Assembly: GCF_000237925.1 (NCBI RefSeq)
Contig: NW_017386134.1
Coordinates: 59,134-123,133 of the forward strand
Length of the DNA stretch: 64,000 nucleotides
Direction of reading: 5' to 3'
Source: Schistosoma mansoni
Lineage: Eukaryota; Platyhelminthes; Trematoda; Strigeidida; Schistosomatidae
The notes under the pieces are model-generated. The model saw only the letters and a list, made by a program, of their open reading frames with translations. It was not told where the DNA came from and did not search any database. The position numbers and the translations under genes are program-made. Below, piece after piece: positions 12,182 through 24,365 of this stretch. Position 1 is the stretch's first letter. Each line of letters opens with the position of its first letter.

Positions 12182-12410
12182 NNNNNNNNNNNNNNNNNNN
12201 NNNNNNNNNNNNNNNNNNNNNNNNNNNNNNNNNNNNNNNNNNNNNNNNNNNNNNNNNNNNNNNNNNNNNNNNNNNNNNNNNNNNNNNNNNNNNNNNNNNN
12301 NNNNNNNNNNNNNNNNNNNNNNNNNNNNNNNNNNNNNNNNNNNNNNNNNNNNNNNNNNNNNNNNNNNNNNNNNNNNNNNNNNNNNNNNNNNNNNNNNNNN
12401 NNNNNNNNNN
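12182..12410. other. assembly gap (229 N)
   Basis: Run of N between the left inverted arm and the reverse transcriptase of the Penelope-like element; it hides the turning point of the inversion. Confidence 1.
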
Positions 12411-12760
12411 TCCTTAAAAGAATTGCGAAACAATGTCGATATTATTATGCTTAAACCCGATAAAGGATCTGGTGTTGTAATTATGAATAAGTCCGATTAC
12501 ATAAATAAAATGGAATTGATTCTCAGTGATAAGAGCAAATTCATGGCTGATGTTGACTCTGATGGACTACATAAATTAGAAAAGAAAGTAAACTCCAATC
12601 TAACAAAATTGTTAAACATGAACGCTATAAACAAGGATGAGTTTCATTTATTAAAACCTATGGGTTCGGTGTATCCTCATTTATATGGATTGCCAAAAAT
12701 ACATAAGCCTAATATCCCTTTACGTCCAATCCTATCAATGTGTCGGTCACCTACACACAA

Positions 12761-13189
12761 NNNNNNNNNNNNNNNNNNNNNNNNNNNNNNNNNNNNNNNN
12801 NNNNNNNNNNNNNNNNNNNNNNNNNNNNNNNNNNNNNNNNNNNNNNNNNNNNNNNNNNNNNNNNNNNNNNNNNNNNNNNNNNNNNNNNNNNNNNNNNNNN
12901 NNNNNNNNNNNNNNNNNNNNNNNNNNNNNNNNNNNNNNNNNNNNNNNNNNNNNNNNNNNNNNNNNNNNNNNNNNNNNNNNNNNNNNNNNNNNNNNNNNNN
13001 NNNNNNNNNNNNNNNNNNNNNNNNNNNNNNNNNNNNNNNNNNNNNNNNNNNNNNNNNNNNNNNNNNNNNNNNNNNNNNNNNNNNNNNNNNNNNNNNNNNN
13101 NNNNNNNNNNNNNNNNNNNNNNNNNNNNNNNNNNNNNNNNNNNNNNNNNNNNNNNNNNNNNNNNNNNNNNNNNNNNNNNNNNNNNNNNN
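12761..13189. other. assembly gap (429 N)
   Basis: Run of N that removes the catalytic part of the Penelope-like reverse transcriptase. Confidence 1.
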
Positions 13190-13383
13190 TGATCAATATA
13201 TCGAGAAGTGACTGATCTAATCTGGCTAATACTCGTACGATATGTTTCCCACGCTGAGCTGCAACGTGATCTGGTACGGATGCCTGACCGACCGACTATC
13301 GCTAAACAAGGCCACTAAAGCTAATGCAATCAGAATCCAGTGCCCAACGCCTACAGAGCTATTGATTTTGGGAAATTATTTAT
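13190..13383. other. unassigned GC-richer segment inside the Penelope-like element
   Basis: This segment has a higher GC content than its surroundings (for example TGAGCTGCAACGTGATCTGG and CCTGACCGACCGACTATCGC). It carries no frame continuous with the reverse transcriptase or the linker. It may be a nested insertion or misassembled sequence bordering the gap. Confidence 0.4.
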
Positions 13384-14309
13384 AGGTACTGAAGCGTCAT
13401 AGGTCTAATCGTGGTTTAATTAAGGGCTTATTCACTACAATCAATCGTATTTGTACTAGTGATACTATTGAAGCAGAAACGAAGCTTTCACCTAATACGT
13501 TAATGAATAATGGTTATTCATTTAAGTTCATAAACCGCTGGAAGGGTTGCAATACGATTAGACCTATGACGCTTCTGGCACCCAAAAAGCGAGTTTATAT
13601 TACATTACCATTTAGGAGTGACTCTAATAGTCTCATGTTGAGACGGAGACTAAAATTAGTCATAAACAGGACATTCTATGCAGCTCAACTTGTCATCATT
13701 GAAAAGACAAGGTCGATGTTTCACCAAAAACCTAGACAGCACATAAGCGATTGTGTCACATCCCATTGTGTATACCAATTTACATGTATGTGCGGAACAC
13801 GTACATAGGGAGGAGCAATCGTGATTTGCAAATAAGGGTTGCAGAACACATACCTAAATGGCTACAGAACCAAATGAATTCGAATGGTCAAATAAGATCA
13901 CAGGATAGACAAACATCTTCCTCTATTGCGAAACATTTAGTTGAAACTGGTCATAAGGTTGACATCAAATCAGCATTTGTAGTGTTGTACAAAAGCCTTC
14001 AAGGACGTATACTAAGGTTTATTGAAGCCTTAGCTATACGGAAATTGAAACCCCTTTTATGTGTTCAAAAACCATTTGTTCTTACCCTTAACCTACCCTG
14101 GTAATGCTTATTTATTATCCAGAGTAGTCATCACATTGTTTTTGTGTACTTTATTTATTTTCTTACCTTAACCTGTCTAGTTGACCTCTTAATTTTCATA
14201 TAAAAATGTCTTAACAAGTATATGTGTGATCAGATTGTTCGAAATGTATTGCGCTAATATATCACATAATTCTGATAAACTTCGTCTTCTCATTGCATTA
14301 TCGAAATTT

Positions 14310-15110
14310 CACAAATATAATTTCCTCCATAATAAGGTACTTGTTTTCCACACTAAGTCTGAAGAAAATTTTCTCCAAATAACCATTTTATATTCAGTGT
14401 CAATTCAAGTTACCGGAATCTCGTGAAACAACATTTCGATTGATTGACATCTATCCTTTCAAAAAGTTGCTTAATGATAAAAGTGTTAAAATACATTCTC
14501 AAATGTACTAAGAAGGAAATGAGTAAACTGATTGTTTTTCAATTGTAACACAATATTTGTATTCCAGTATTTATTCAGTTATAAATTCGAGCGTTTTTTT
14601 TGTGGACAAAAGCATCACATGATTTAAATTAACACAATGAAATTCTACTATACAAACGTACCAATCTGTCAGCCAGTTGTCCCCTAAAATAGGTAAAATA
14701 TGCTATTGATAATTGAATCACAGACATAGTTATCATTCACAGTAAGAATGTATTAACTCATGAAGTGACTAAAAAGTCTAAAATTATATGATTACTGCCG
14801 AAGGCCATTATATAAGCTTATAGTGCTAACTTTATGATTTACTCAAACTTTCCAGTTAATAAAACATTAACAATCCAATCCATTTTATGAGTGACAACAC
14901 TTAAAAGTTTTTTAATATTAACATATTTTGATATGCAGGTCTTATCATCAAATGTGATATTGTTAACTGAGTTCGATCAGTCCACATTTACATATGAAAT
15001 CTTTGCATATGCGATTCAAAAATTGATATAGTCGTCAGTTAATAATGTTTCAGATGGTATATATTTGTCAAATTATCGACGGAAATACCTTTGTATATGA
15101 ATATAAAAGT
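14310..15110. other. AT-rich stretch with no recognised gene
   Basis: I see no coding or repeat signal that I can support. Confidence 0.4.
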
Positions 15111-15111
15111 C

Positions 15112-15345
15112 ACATTGGCACAAGGATCGTCCGGGAAAAGACAGCATATGAACCAATTATTGGCCACTGGATACTATGGGACTGCATCTCCTGACGTGGT
15201 TCCAATACCTTTTGGATCAGATCTTTAAGACGAAGGCTCCTAATGTGGTCCCCTAATAAAACCACGTGGATTTGGTTTGGGCACATGGGCAGTTTCATCG
15301 TCGCAGAGTCTTGCTTTTCCTTTTGATCAACCTTAAACACCAAAC
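15112..15345 (+). repeat. GC-rich AAT-tailed retroposon, old partial copy
   Basis: This aligns with the inner part of 21600-21860. Shared blocks in order are GGATCGTCCGGGAAAAGACA / GGATCCTGAGGGAACAAATG, CACTGGATACTATGGGACTG / CACCGGCTACCATGGGACAT, TTGGATCAGATCTTTAAGAC / GTGGATCAGACCTTTGGGTC, then TAAAACCACGTGGATTTGG and GGGCACATGGGCAGT. The divergence is much higher than for most pairs in the window, so the copy is old. Confidence 0.65.
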
Positions 15346-15436
15346 AAATACTTTGTTGTTATCTACTCTGTGATTAATCAGTGTAAATATCTTAATCAAA
15401 TAATAGGTCAGTCACATAACCATGTTGTTCAGTAGT

Positions 15437-15636
15437 NNNNNNNNNNNNNNNNNNNNNNNNNNNNNNNNNNNNNNNNNNNNNNNNNNNNNNNNNNNNNNNN
15501 NNNNNNNNNNNNNNNNNNNNNNNNNNNNNNNNNNNNNNNNNNNNNNNNNNNNNNNNNNNNNNNNNNNNNNNNNNNNNNNNNNNNNNNNNNNNNNNNNNNN
15601 NNNNNNNNNNNNNNNNNNNNNNNNNNNNNNNNNNNN
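15437..15636. other. assembly gap (200 N)
   Basis: Run of exactly 200 N, probably a placeholder of unknown true size. Confidence 1.
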
Positions 15637-16132
15637 TCTGATTCGCCATGGAACTCAGCAATTGGAAATTAGGCAGGCAGTGGTCAAGAAAGTAAAATAT
15701 TCTAGTAGATAGTTTCTGATAGAAGCTAGTTGACAGTGATTAAGTAGACAGATGGATTTATAATAGGCAGTTAATCCTGTATTGTTTATATAAGTGAATA
15801 AGTTGCAAACAGATATGCGTTCGTGTTGCCATGTGGCTAAAAAATCACGAGTGGTTAATATTTTAACAGACATATTTCACAGGAGCATTTACATGCTGCT
15901 GATGCTTGTTAAAGAACCACGATGACCGATTACAGTCGTAGTTGATTGGTTAGTTCTATCGATTGAACTAATTATTTCAGTTGAAATACTAATCAACATT
16001 GATATGAAGCAACGAATGTTCACAGAAACTGATAAAGATAGCCGAAGTTAAAAATGAAAAATAATAAGTATAGAATGCAATAAAAAAGATCATAATGATA
16101 GGTTGCGTTATTCGAAGTCTTGCTCACCAGTG

Positions 16133-16156
16133 TAGAACATCAACGTTGATGTTCTA
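16133..16156. repeat. perfect 24-bp palindrome
   Basis: The sequence is self-complementary, centred on AACGTT at 16144/16145, with 12-base half TAGAACATCAAC. It has no spacer. It stands at the start of a segment (to about 16460) with higher GC than the flanks that has the look of a degraded repeat; its family is not recognised. Confidence 0.8.
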
Positions 16157-17440
16157 TGTCGAAATGATTGGGGGCCTACTATAGTTAGACGAGAATGGAG
16201 ACGAACCAACTAACGCTGAAGTCACACCTCACGACCAGCCCTTACGTGGATTGAACCATCGACGCATCAAAGGATAATAGATGCTATGGAGACTGTACAA
16301 CACAAAGGACGTTATTACAAGAATATATTAGTTAAGGTACAACTACCGAAGTACAGAAGTGAAAGAATAACCACTGCCGCGTGGGCCAGTCCATGGCGTA
16401 CGATTGATTTGTGCGCGTTGACTATCCTTGACCTTGGCAGGGATCAATGATCTGTTCGATATTCAGTGACCCTACAATCTCAATATTATCTTCATATGAA
16501 AGGCATAGATATTGTCTTGATTCCAGAAACCATTCCATGAAAAAGTCTTGAACTTTCAGTCACGGCAAAACTTTTATACAGAAATTATAAGAAGCTTCAG
16601 ACGAAAGGCACTAACAGTTCACACAATTGACGAAAAAGAAAATTAGGCAAATCAATTTCAAAATAACTTTCATGTCAAACATTCATTCGAATTTCGCACA
16701 ATTAACTCATACTAAACTAGAACATAATTCGACTTTCTTATAATAAATAACATCTTGTGTGCAACTGGATAAAAGGTAGATCGGATTAGATGCAGTCTAT
16801 TCCTAATTTGGTGGTATCAAAAGTATTTATGCGCAATGGATATTTTGAGATATAATTCACACATACTTTATTACGCACACGATACTTGAATGTGTTAGCT
16901 TACTAATGTAGTTTAAAATACTTAAATAAACCATTTTACGGATGTTCAACAGTGGATAATTATAATTTCTGAAACAGAAATAACGTCTTCTTATCTGTTT
17001 AGCGTGATCGGTTATTACGTTCACAATGATTAGACTGTAGAAACTTCTCTGTTGGTAAGCTTTATTCTGTGATGAATTCGGTGAGATTGTGTGACTGAAT
17101 AATGATTGTTTCATGTGAAATGATTTCAAGCAATTTACTAAAGCTTATGAGTATAGGTAAAATAAAACTTGTCGTTTTCAATAGTTTTGCATATTCATCA
17201 AAACCATCTATTTTAAATCCCTCAATTTATAACACATTACATGCAGTTACATACATCATGTCATCCACGAATAAATTCGGGCTTAAATCTAATACTCAAA
17301 TTATTGGTAGGTATTTCAGAATTCAAATGAGATGAACTTACCCATGAACCTCTAAAAGTAATTTGTAGAATAATACTTGTAGGTTATGGTGATTTTTAAG
17401 TTCTTATTCTATGACTATTAATGTTTTAGATGGGGATTTG
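16157..17440. other. no recognised gene; GC-richer part to about 16460
   Basis: The first 300 bases (for example AACCAACTAACGCTGAAGTC and CTGCCGCGTGGGCCAGTCC) have the composition of a mobile-element remnant but no partner in this window. The remainder is AT-rich without coding signal. Confidence 0.35.
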
Positions 17441-17690
17441 TGGAGATTTCAGTATTTTTCAAAGTTGAAATCATGAGTCAATTGAAGCTAGACCACCAGC
17501 GAAAACCTGGAAGCACTGGACGGCCGTTTCGTCCTATTATGGGACTCCTCAGTAGTGCGCATCCACGAGCCCTAATTATAACTCTAATTATAATCATATG
17601 CTCACTAGTGACTGACCTCAAGATACATGTCCTGGAGTTCTAGTGGGAAGCAGTGACCAGTGGAGTTCAGCCACGTCTGTTATTAATGTT
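17440..17690 (-). repeat. hammerhead SINE copy (tRNA head replaced)
   Basis: The minus strand carries GGATGCGCACTACTGAGGAG, the ribozyme, then TTCCAGGTTTTCGCTGGTGG and GGTCTAGCTTCAATTGACTC. The same order is found at 30572-30775. Unlike that copy, the tRNA-like head is missing at the 17570 side, where another sequence (CTAATTATAACTCTAATTAT) follows. It is a composite or truncated copy. Confidence 0.75.
17513..17559 (-). ncRNA. hammerhead ribozyme motif, SINE class (core intact)
   Basis: On the minus strand: stem I GCACTA against CAGTGC (five pairs plus one A-C mismatch next to the core), core CTGAGGA (fits CUGANGA), stem II GTCC/GGAC with loop CATAATA, GAAA, minimal stem III ACGGCCGT, and cleavage triplet GTC. 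All core positions are canonical, so this is the best-preserved SINE ribozyme in the window. The mismatch at the base of stem I may reduce activity. Confidence 0.8.
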
Positions 17691-18670
17691 TTATTAATAC
17701 AAATACATTATATTCTAATATTTGCCCATTTATAGCCACTTTTCACTTTTTCTGCACACTACATATATGAAAAAATATATTTTGTTCGATTGTAGTTGTG
17801 TATACCCTTGGAGGGAAAGTAATGTATTCATAAGAATTTACATATGCTGTGGGTAGTTGACTACAAAATCCTGAAATAGTGGACAGTTCTGTCACTGAAC
17901 TGTTTCTCGAATTAAGGCAACTTCAAAGTTATCAAGATGGAGCTGTTTATATTTTGTGATAATTAAATGTTTAAAGCTGATTCGAAATGATTCATGTCTA
18001 CTTCATCATTTCTTTTTCTATAAAATATTACTAGTAATGTAGTGGGTTTGCTTGGCTAACGAAGACGACTATTTTCTATTATTTTGAGACTTAACCACAT
18101 ATGAATTTTGAAAAACTGACACAGGAACCAACATCAACGCAATGAATAGAAACATTTTTTGAAATTAAAGTAGTTAGAAAAAAGTGTGTTTATATACTGT
18201 TTTATAGGTCAAGTGAAATGACATACTGTGCACCTTGTTACTAACTAAATTTTTCATTTAAGCCAGTTTTTCGTAATTTAATCACCCTCAAATATTTGAT
18301 TAATGGATCAGTGTAAACTCAATAAACACTGACATAAACGTGCATTTGAGTAAACAGAAAACTCAAGCTTGTAGTGTAATCGTTAGATATTAATGATGTT
18401 GATTATGGTCCAAAGCATTAAATTGTACTATGGATTTTTCACAGACCATGTGTTTCTTCAAGCATTCATGGCCTGGAATCATAAAAGTAAACAAATATGG
18501 GAATTCTTCAGTTTTGTTGATCGAAGTATTGGAAAAAAGAAGAAATAGTTGAAATGATTGCTCAGAAAATAACAATTAGTAAGATAATATTCCTTTCAGA
18601 GTGTTTTCTGGAACGAATGCTGCACACTAATTTGTAAGTAAAATTTCAAACCACTAAGATAATTCATTTT
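17691..18670. other. AT-rich stretch with no recognised gene
   Basis: No supported gene, exon or repeat was found here. Confidence 0.4.
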
Positions 18671-18674
18671 TGTA

Positions 18675-18860
18675 TTGGTTGTTTTAATCTTTCCATTGAT
18701 GTTCGGACTCTAATAGACATATGTGTATCCTACGAGGATCGCCTCGATGATGCCTAAAACCACAGGCATATAAATCCAGACGACGAGTCTCAAATAGAAC
18801 GAAATGTGCGTCCTGATTTCACTGCTAGCCACCATCTATCCCTAACAAGATAACGCTTTT
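18675..18860 (+). repeat. Sm-alpha-type hammerhead SINE, copy 2
   Basis: Shares with 6435-6690 the start TTTTAATCTTYCATTGATGT and the end GATTTCACTGCTAGCCACC. The middle is shorter and diverged. The ribozyme at about 18773-18818 is strongly degraded: GACGACGAG stands where CTGATGAG is expected and the second arm of stem II is changed (AGAAC). Confidence 0.7.
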
Positions 18861-19469
18861 AAGTTAGTTCTGGTTGTTGGAAAGTTAAAATGTTATTCCA
18901 AAACTTTCTCAGTGAATTTGTTAGTATTTAATATAAGTGCATGATTTTTTGTCACATAATTGATGGTTATCCATTAGTGTCACTAAGAGTACAGCGGTAT
19001 CGTACTATAATATTTGAATAAAACAGATTATGAAATATAACAAATCTCGGAAAGGTAAATGATTATGAACATTTCAATGCAAACTGAATACCATTTCTGT
19101 AATAATTTGACAACAGACTATGAGTTCTGGATTTTGTCAAAAGATACCTACATTTATTATTTCATCTCACTTCAGATATCACCATCTTTGTTACCTAAAC
19201 AATCATTTAAATTAGAAATCATACTCTCAGAAATTCACGTTTTACATGTTTATTGAAAAGCATAATAATGATGTATTTCTCATGTTTCGTGACATTTTAT
19301 TGTTGATCACATATAAAACTGATTTATCAGCATTGCAAATAAACTAGTTGATTAATTCACTGAATCAATCGTTGTATTACTTATTGTATAAATTGAAGTT
19401 GAAATATTTTGATGTACCGTTATAGATGAAATTTTATAAATGATAGTGTTTCAATGACTCTGTGATGTG

Positions 19470-19720
19470 ACTTACAGATGTCAAGATATAAGTAGTATGT
19501 ATCATCAACCGATAGTGAAGTGCCTGAAGGCAGAAGGTGATAAAGATCAAAGGAAAGGAACGAGAACAGAGAATGATTGGTGTGGAAACGAAGAAGCAAT
19601 GAAGTCCAAGACGATTGATTGACATTTACTGTATGGACCTCACATTTTACTAAGATGTTCTGTAATTTTATATTCAAATACATTCGATTGTCCCCATTTG
19701 AGTTCTCGTTCATTACAACT
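19470..19720 (+). mobile_element. LTR-retroelement remnant (LTR 3' part), old
   Basis: Fossil. The last 200 bases match the 3' half of the LTR at 33308-33741; the clearest shared block is AAATACATTCGATTGTCCCC followed by a TTCATTACA-type end. The 5' half is not recognisable. The family is undetermined (LTR class) and the divergence indicates an old, broken copy. Confidence 0.55.
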
Positions 19721-21300
19721 CTATAAGAAGATATTTAGTGAAGAGTTAGCAGTTTGTTGAATATGTAAGTAGTCAATTGTCTTGTTGCGTAGAAGTGAGA
19801 ATAGCTGACGACAGGTTGTTATCAAGTTATGATGATCACGATTAGCTGCATACAAATACTGAACTTAATAAAAGTATAAAATTTGGCTACAAAGTTTGTA
19901 GTTATTAATAATATGTCCTGATCATGTTTGTTATTTTATGGACTTCCGTTTAGTCAGAACAACGTCTTTGATGTTTCTCATAGAACTGAATTTTGATTTT
20001 GATTGTTTCTAGTACTGATTTCAAACAGCTGTGTTTTTCATCAGTCTGTCAAATGTTTTGTGGATTTATTCTCATACAAGTGTCTATAGATGACATCTAG
20101 ATTTTGATCATAGCTGGAAGTACTGATAACTCTCCACAATGAAACGGAGTGTTTTCTGATATTCCTGTGGCCATTTGAAAACCCAGGCATAATTATTTAT
20201 TTATTTAAAACACACAGTGGTGAGAAACATAAGGCGTGTCATCAAATGAAGCTTACAATATAGGTATCTGTATTTCTATATTTATAAACTAATAAGTCAA
20301 ACGTCGTACTGTTAACACAACTCTTAAAAATATACTAAATCAAAGTAATCCGAATATAATTAAACAATTACTACTAATATTCACTTATATATGTTTTTTG
20401 ACAACTATCTTTTATGATATTCACTGTGATCATTTATGATGGAATTGTTCAACTCTAGATTTGTCATGTTGAAGTTGTTTCGGTGTTTTCGTTCATTTTC
20501 CTTATAACAAAAAATATAAAGGACCAGTACAATCATTTGTTGACAACGTTAGCAAATTAACACAGCCAAATACTTTTAAACCGTAGTTATAAACTTGTGA
20601 TTTAATGTTGGCCAGTGGGTTCTGTTATGTGTTTGTGAAATTGTAGTCTTTGCTGTAATTTTTTGTATATACGCATTTCTCCTTCAATCAATTTGCCATT
20701 ATAAGTTCGGAAGACAATCAGGAGTAGAATAGAACAGTGAACTTTTTATCTATGAGGCCAATTTCATGTACGACATGTACATGAATAGAAGATTTATGAG
20801 AAACATCATGTCTTATTACATTATGAAGTTATCCTTGAAATTAGGCAGTAATCAGGTTTGAGAAAAGTTCATCTTCACAACCACATATATTACTATTCAT
20901 TTCTCATACGATTAATATGAACATGAGCGAGGAACATTCTTTGATAAAGCATAATGTTTTAAGGGTATAAAATATATTTAAATCCTTCTACTCTCCACTG
21001 TTCACCTATACCGTTTTCCCACCAATTAAAAGCGTCATTTTAGCCGCCAGTTAGTTGCCTATTATTGGACTCACAGAAGTAGTCAATTTAGTTCGGCGAT
21101 GTCAGTTCTAGTTAGCTTTGTTGTCAGCCATGTCTAATTCAGATAGTAAGACTGATATGAATTTAAGAGAGCTGTTCGTTGCGATAGGAATTTTGACGGG
21201 AGCGTCACTCCTGAGACAACAGAGAACTTACAATAATGTAACTTTTGCCACTTCACAATACGAGACAGTAATCGAAATCCAAATTATTTTTGTATAAAAT
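19721..21300. other. AT-rich stretch with no recognised gene
   Basis: No frame with coding character and no repeat partner was found in this window. Confidence 0.4.
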
Positions 21301-21309
21301 ATGTATGCT

Positions 21310-21897
21310 AAAGGAAACGGCATCTCCAGAGAAAAACAACTCAAACTCAACTGGAGTTTGTATCGAAGCATAGCCCCCAAATGCCCTGGTACGGCCGAGA
21401 GTGGGGAGAGTCCGCCCTCTCTCTCGAAATACTCTCATATAGCCACGCGAATATATAGCCTCTGCCAGGGAAGTCCTACTCACTGCCTTCTCGTGGCGGG
21501 GGTGTTGTTCACAAAAGTGAGAGGACGAAAAGCGAATGTCCGGCGCTTTAACCGGGTTGGTGGACACGGAGGGTCCACCTAGGGGAGTTGGAAAACCCTG
21601 ATTCCAAACCAATGGTGTACATGGGCTCCAGGATCCTGAGGGAACAAATGGCGTACGAATCAATAGTTGATCACCGGCTACCATGGGACATCTCCTCACG
21701 ATGCTCCACTGCCTTGTGGATCAGACCTTTGGGTCAAAGGCTCCAGGTGTGGCCGCCTAAGAAAACCACCTGCTTCAGTTCGGGTACCTGGGCAGTATCA
21801 CTGCCCTCAAGCGAATCGAATGAGATTTGTGAGGCGCATATTTATCTGGTGCTTCCTTGTACCAATATTTATGTGTTTAAATAATAATAATAATTTT
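21310..21897 (+). repeat. GC-rich AAT-tailed retroposon, younger copy
   Basis: A GC-rich island in AT-rich DNA, ending in an (AAT)n tail at 21879-21893, the mark of target-primed retroposition on the plus strand. Inner blocks CTTCTCGTGGCGGGGGTGTT, TTGGTGGACACGGAGGGTCC and CTGGGCAGTATCACTGCCCT are well preserved; an old relative is at 15112-15345. Open frames exist on both strands (148 codons on the minus strand at 21253-21699), but none has a recognisable domain. It is most likely a SINE or a LINE 5' UTR unit. The left boundary is approximate. Confidence 0.7.
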
Positions 21898-24220
21898 ATC
21901 CATAAGTCTAAGCAGCCCGTCGGTGGTGGTTGCAAATCCTTTAAATTTGTAGACTTTTAGACGGATTTTAGGCAGTATCAAGATGGTCAGTGAGTCATAG
22001 TTATGAGTTACTGCATATCGCATATGAGAAAGACCCTAGCTTCCGTCATTTCAAAGCCTAGCAGAGGAATACGATTCGTCTTCCATTTATTTTCTGAACT
22101 TTGCTTTTTGTTGTCATTAGGTTTATGTATGAAAATCGTCGAAACAAAATAATCGCTCAAAATATTTCGGATGTGTGACCACGTTTATTTGGAAGATCGA
22201 AACTTCCACATCAATCAAACCTTGTTTATTATCACTTCTTGGAATGTAATTTTGTGAGGTTAGTTATGCATTCCATTGATCATGGAGGTGCAGAGGAGAC
22301 ACATCGTTAAGTGAATGGTTGTCTGGAAAGCTACTTTTGTCAACGGTAAATAAACGAATCTAACTCTTCGATCTTTCGATGTCGTATGTACTGATGGTAT
22401 TTACAAGTACAACAAAGAGCGCATTTCTCTACACGAGATAATGGTATTAAATGCCTACGTATTTGATTGGTGCAATAGTTGACAAATGAGCAGTTTCTAA
22501 TGTCTCCTATTTTTATTCCATTTATACGTCCAATGATTCAGTGGACATTTAAGTCATATTCAAATTTATCCTTGGCGGGATAATCTGTGAATGACTACAG
22601 ATAACTGAAAAAACCTAGTCCCGTATATATGTGAATAATAAAGATAGTTATTATTCCTTTTAATTTCAGTACTTTTCTCCCTATGTCATGTCTTCCAATC
22701 TTCTTTATTTAGATCTAGTGATGACTATCAGTATTTCATTCAGAAAATAATAATACTGATTGTTAAATCTGTAAACCCATAAAACTATTTTGTTATTAAT
22801 TACTGAACTTTCACCATGTTAGATTATCAATATTTAAATATTTTAATCTTGTGGCAATATATCCATTGATATGTGTGATAATAGTTGTAAAAACTGTATT
22901 TGAGATAATCGCTTGTCCAAACAAGTTCAAATTTCGCTGTAGAGTATAGAAAGAATATGAAACTTGATACATCAAATGAACTTTTTGGACAGTAAGCACA
23001 GTTTAGATCTCCAATTCTTTTTAAGTGACATTACAATCTACAATCCTGTTATTCACTATCATTGCATGGGACTTCATAAATAATTTCATCATATATATAT
23101 TATCACCTTATTAGTAAAAAAAATGATTATTATGTCGGCATTCAATTTCTCTGCTAAATTCTTAGTTAAAGTAATATACTTGTGCACACATTTTACATTT
23201 CGAATTTTGTTGGCATCAAATAACTCTACTTCTCATGGAATTAAATGTTCAGCATTGAGTTGTTTTAAAACTTACTGTTTTTTGGATGAACATTTAGATT
23301 GATGAGCAGTTAGCTCACCAGCAGAAGTTAAGTACCACTAACAATCATAATTAGGCTGACTGCTTCGAAAATGTATTTTTCCAAACTAATGGACCGACTA
23401 AAATAACTGCTTAGAAACCTACAGCGCAAATCATCTAATGAAAAGTATTTATTATTCATGGACCTTAACCAATAGAATGGGAATGGTATTGTTTTGACAG
23501 TGACTATGTAATTAGTTTGCATCACAGAGTAAAAAAGCTATATCGCACTAATCAAAGGAATGATTTCTGGGTAAATAAAGAACAGAAATTTCTCACCAAC
23601 TTCGCTCATTAAAAAATTATCAACCCAAAAAACAAACTCAAATTTCAAACTTATTGTTTCAAATCAAAATTTTCATATTTCTCAAAACGTTATTTTTTTA
23701 ATATTTTACGTGTTTAAAAAGGTAACGGTTCGATACAAAGAGTCAAACCTCTAGATGTCTGAGATATGGACAAATGTAGAAATTACTGAGTGAGGTTCGA
23801 ATAAATATAATACGCAGACCCATTCATTCCTTTTGCTCCTAGAAGACAGATTCTCTTTCAGATGCAGTAAGAATAACATGACGACGAAACAATTGTCACA
23901 AATAAGATCGTTTTTTTCTAAAGATAGTTTCGCTAAAATTCATATGACACATAATCAAATTCTAAACGTCATACAGTTATGAATTCCAAGTGATTATAAA
24001 AAAATTTTTATAATGAATCCCCTGAAAAGAATTCTTTCTATAACTATACTTACCCTATGACCTCATGTTTACATTGACATGATAAGAATCTGAATACATT
24101 TCTACGTAAAAAAATTTATTAATGATGTGTTGATGACGCTATTGTATGATGCTTAGTGAATAGTTAACTGCGAAGGTGATTATTATCTGATAAATAATCT
24201 GACTTAAAGTTAGTGGTAAT
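21898..24220. other. AT-rich stretch with no recognised gene
   Basis: Short open frames only; no splice-flanked exon was noticed. Confidence 0.4.
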
Positions 24221-24224
24221 GACT

Positions 24225-24365
24225 TTTCAGTTGGACCACTTGAAGCTGAAGTTTGAAGCAATGTCCACAAATTATAGACCATAAAAAAACAGTATTATTG
24301 TGCAGTTTTATAAGCTACTGATTAGTGTTAATCGGTTAACTACTGTACTGTACAAAAGAAACAGA
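24225..24365. repeat. short duplicated segment (partner at 42060-42188)
   Basis: The blocks TGAAGCTGAAGTTTGAAGCA, ACAAATTATAGA and GGTTAACTACTGTACTGTAC occur in the same order at 42085-42188, next to the duplicated end of the endoglycoceramidase gene. The copy at 42 kb stops at a 200-N gap, so the duplicated tract may be longer than visible. Confidence 0.65.

Larger units (their letters stand above)
11771..14309 (+). mobile_element. Penelope-like element (Perere-10-like) with inverted terminal copy
   Basis: After a gap, the plus strand reads a Penelope-type reverse transcriptase start: IIMLKPDKGSGVVIMNKSDY, then FHLLKPMGSVYPHLYGLPK, then IHKPNIPLRPILSMCRSPTH. These are the signature blocks of the class. 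A second gap hides the catalytic palm. Coding resumes at about 13390 (RHRSNRGLIKGLFTTINR) and runs through a linker to a GIY-YIG endonuclease (VYQFTCMCGT, YIGRSNRDLQIRVAEHIPKW, GHKVDIKSAFVVLYKS) ending at 14104. About 205 bases of 3' UTR follow. The GIY-YIG domain is read across two overlapping frames. About 190 bases at 13190-13383 do not fit the element. The clean 411-bp arms suggest a young insertion. Confidence 0.88.

Noticed and set aside
21253-21699. 148-codon minus-strand frame as a gene
   Set aside because: It lies in a GC-rich AAT-tailed retroposon, has no recognised domain, and comparable frames exist on the other strand.
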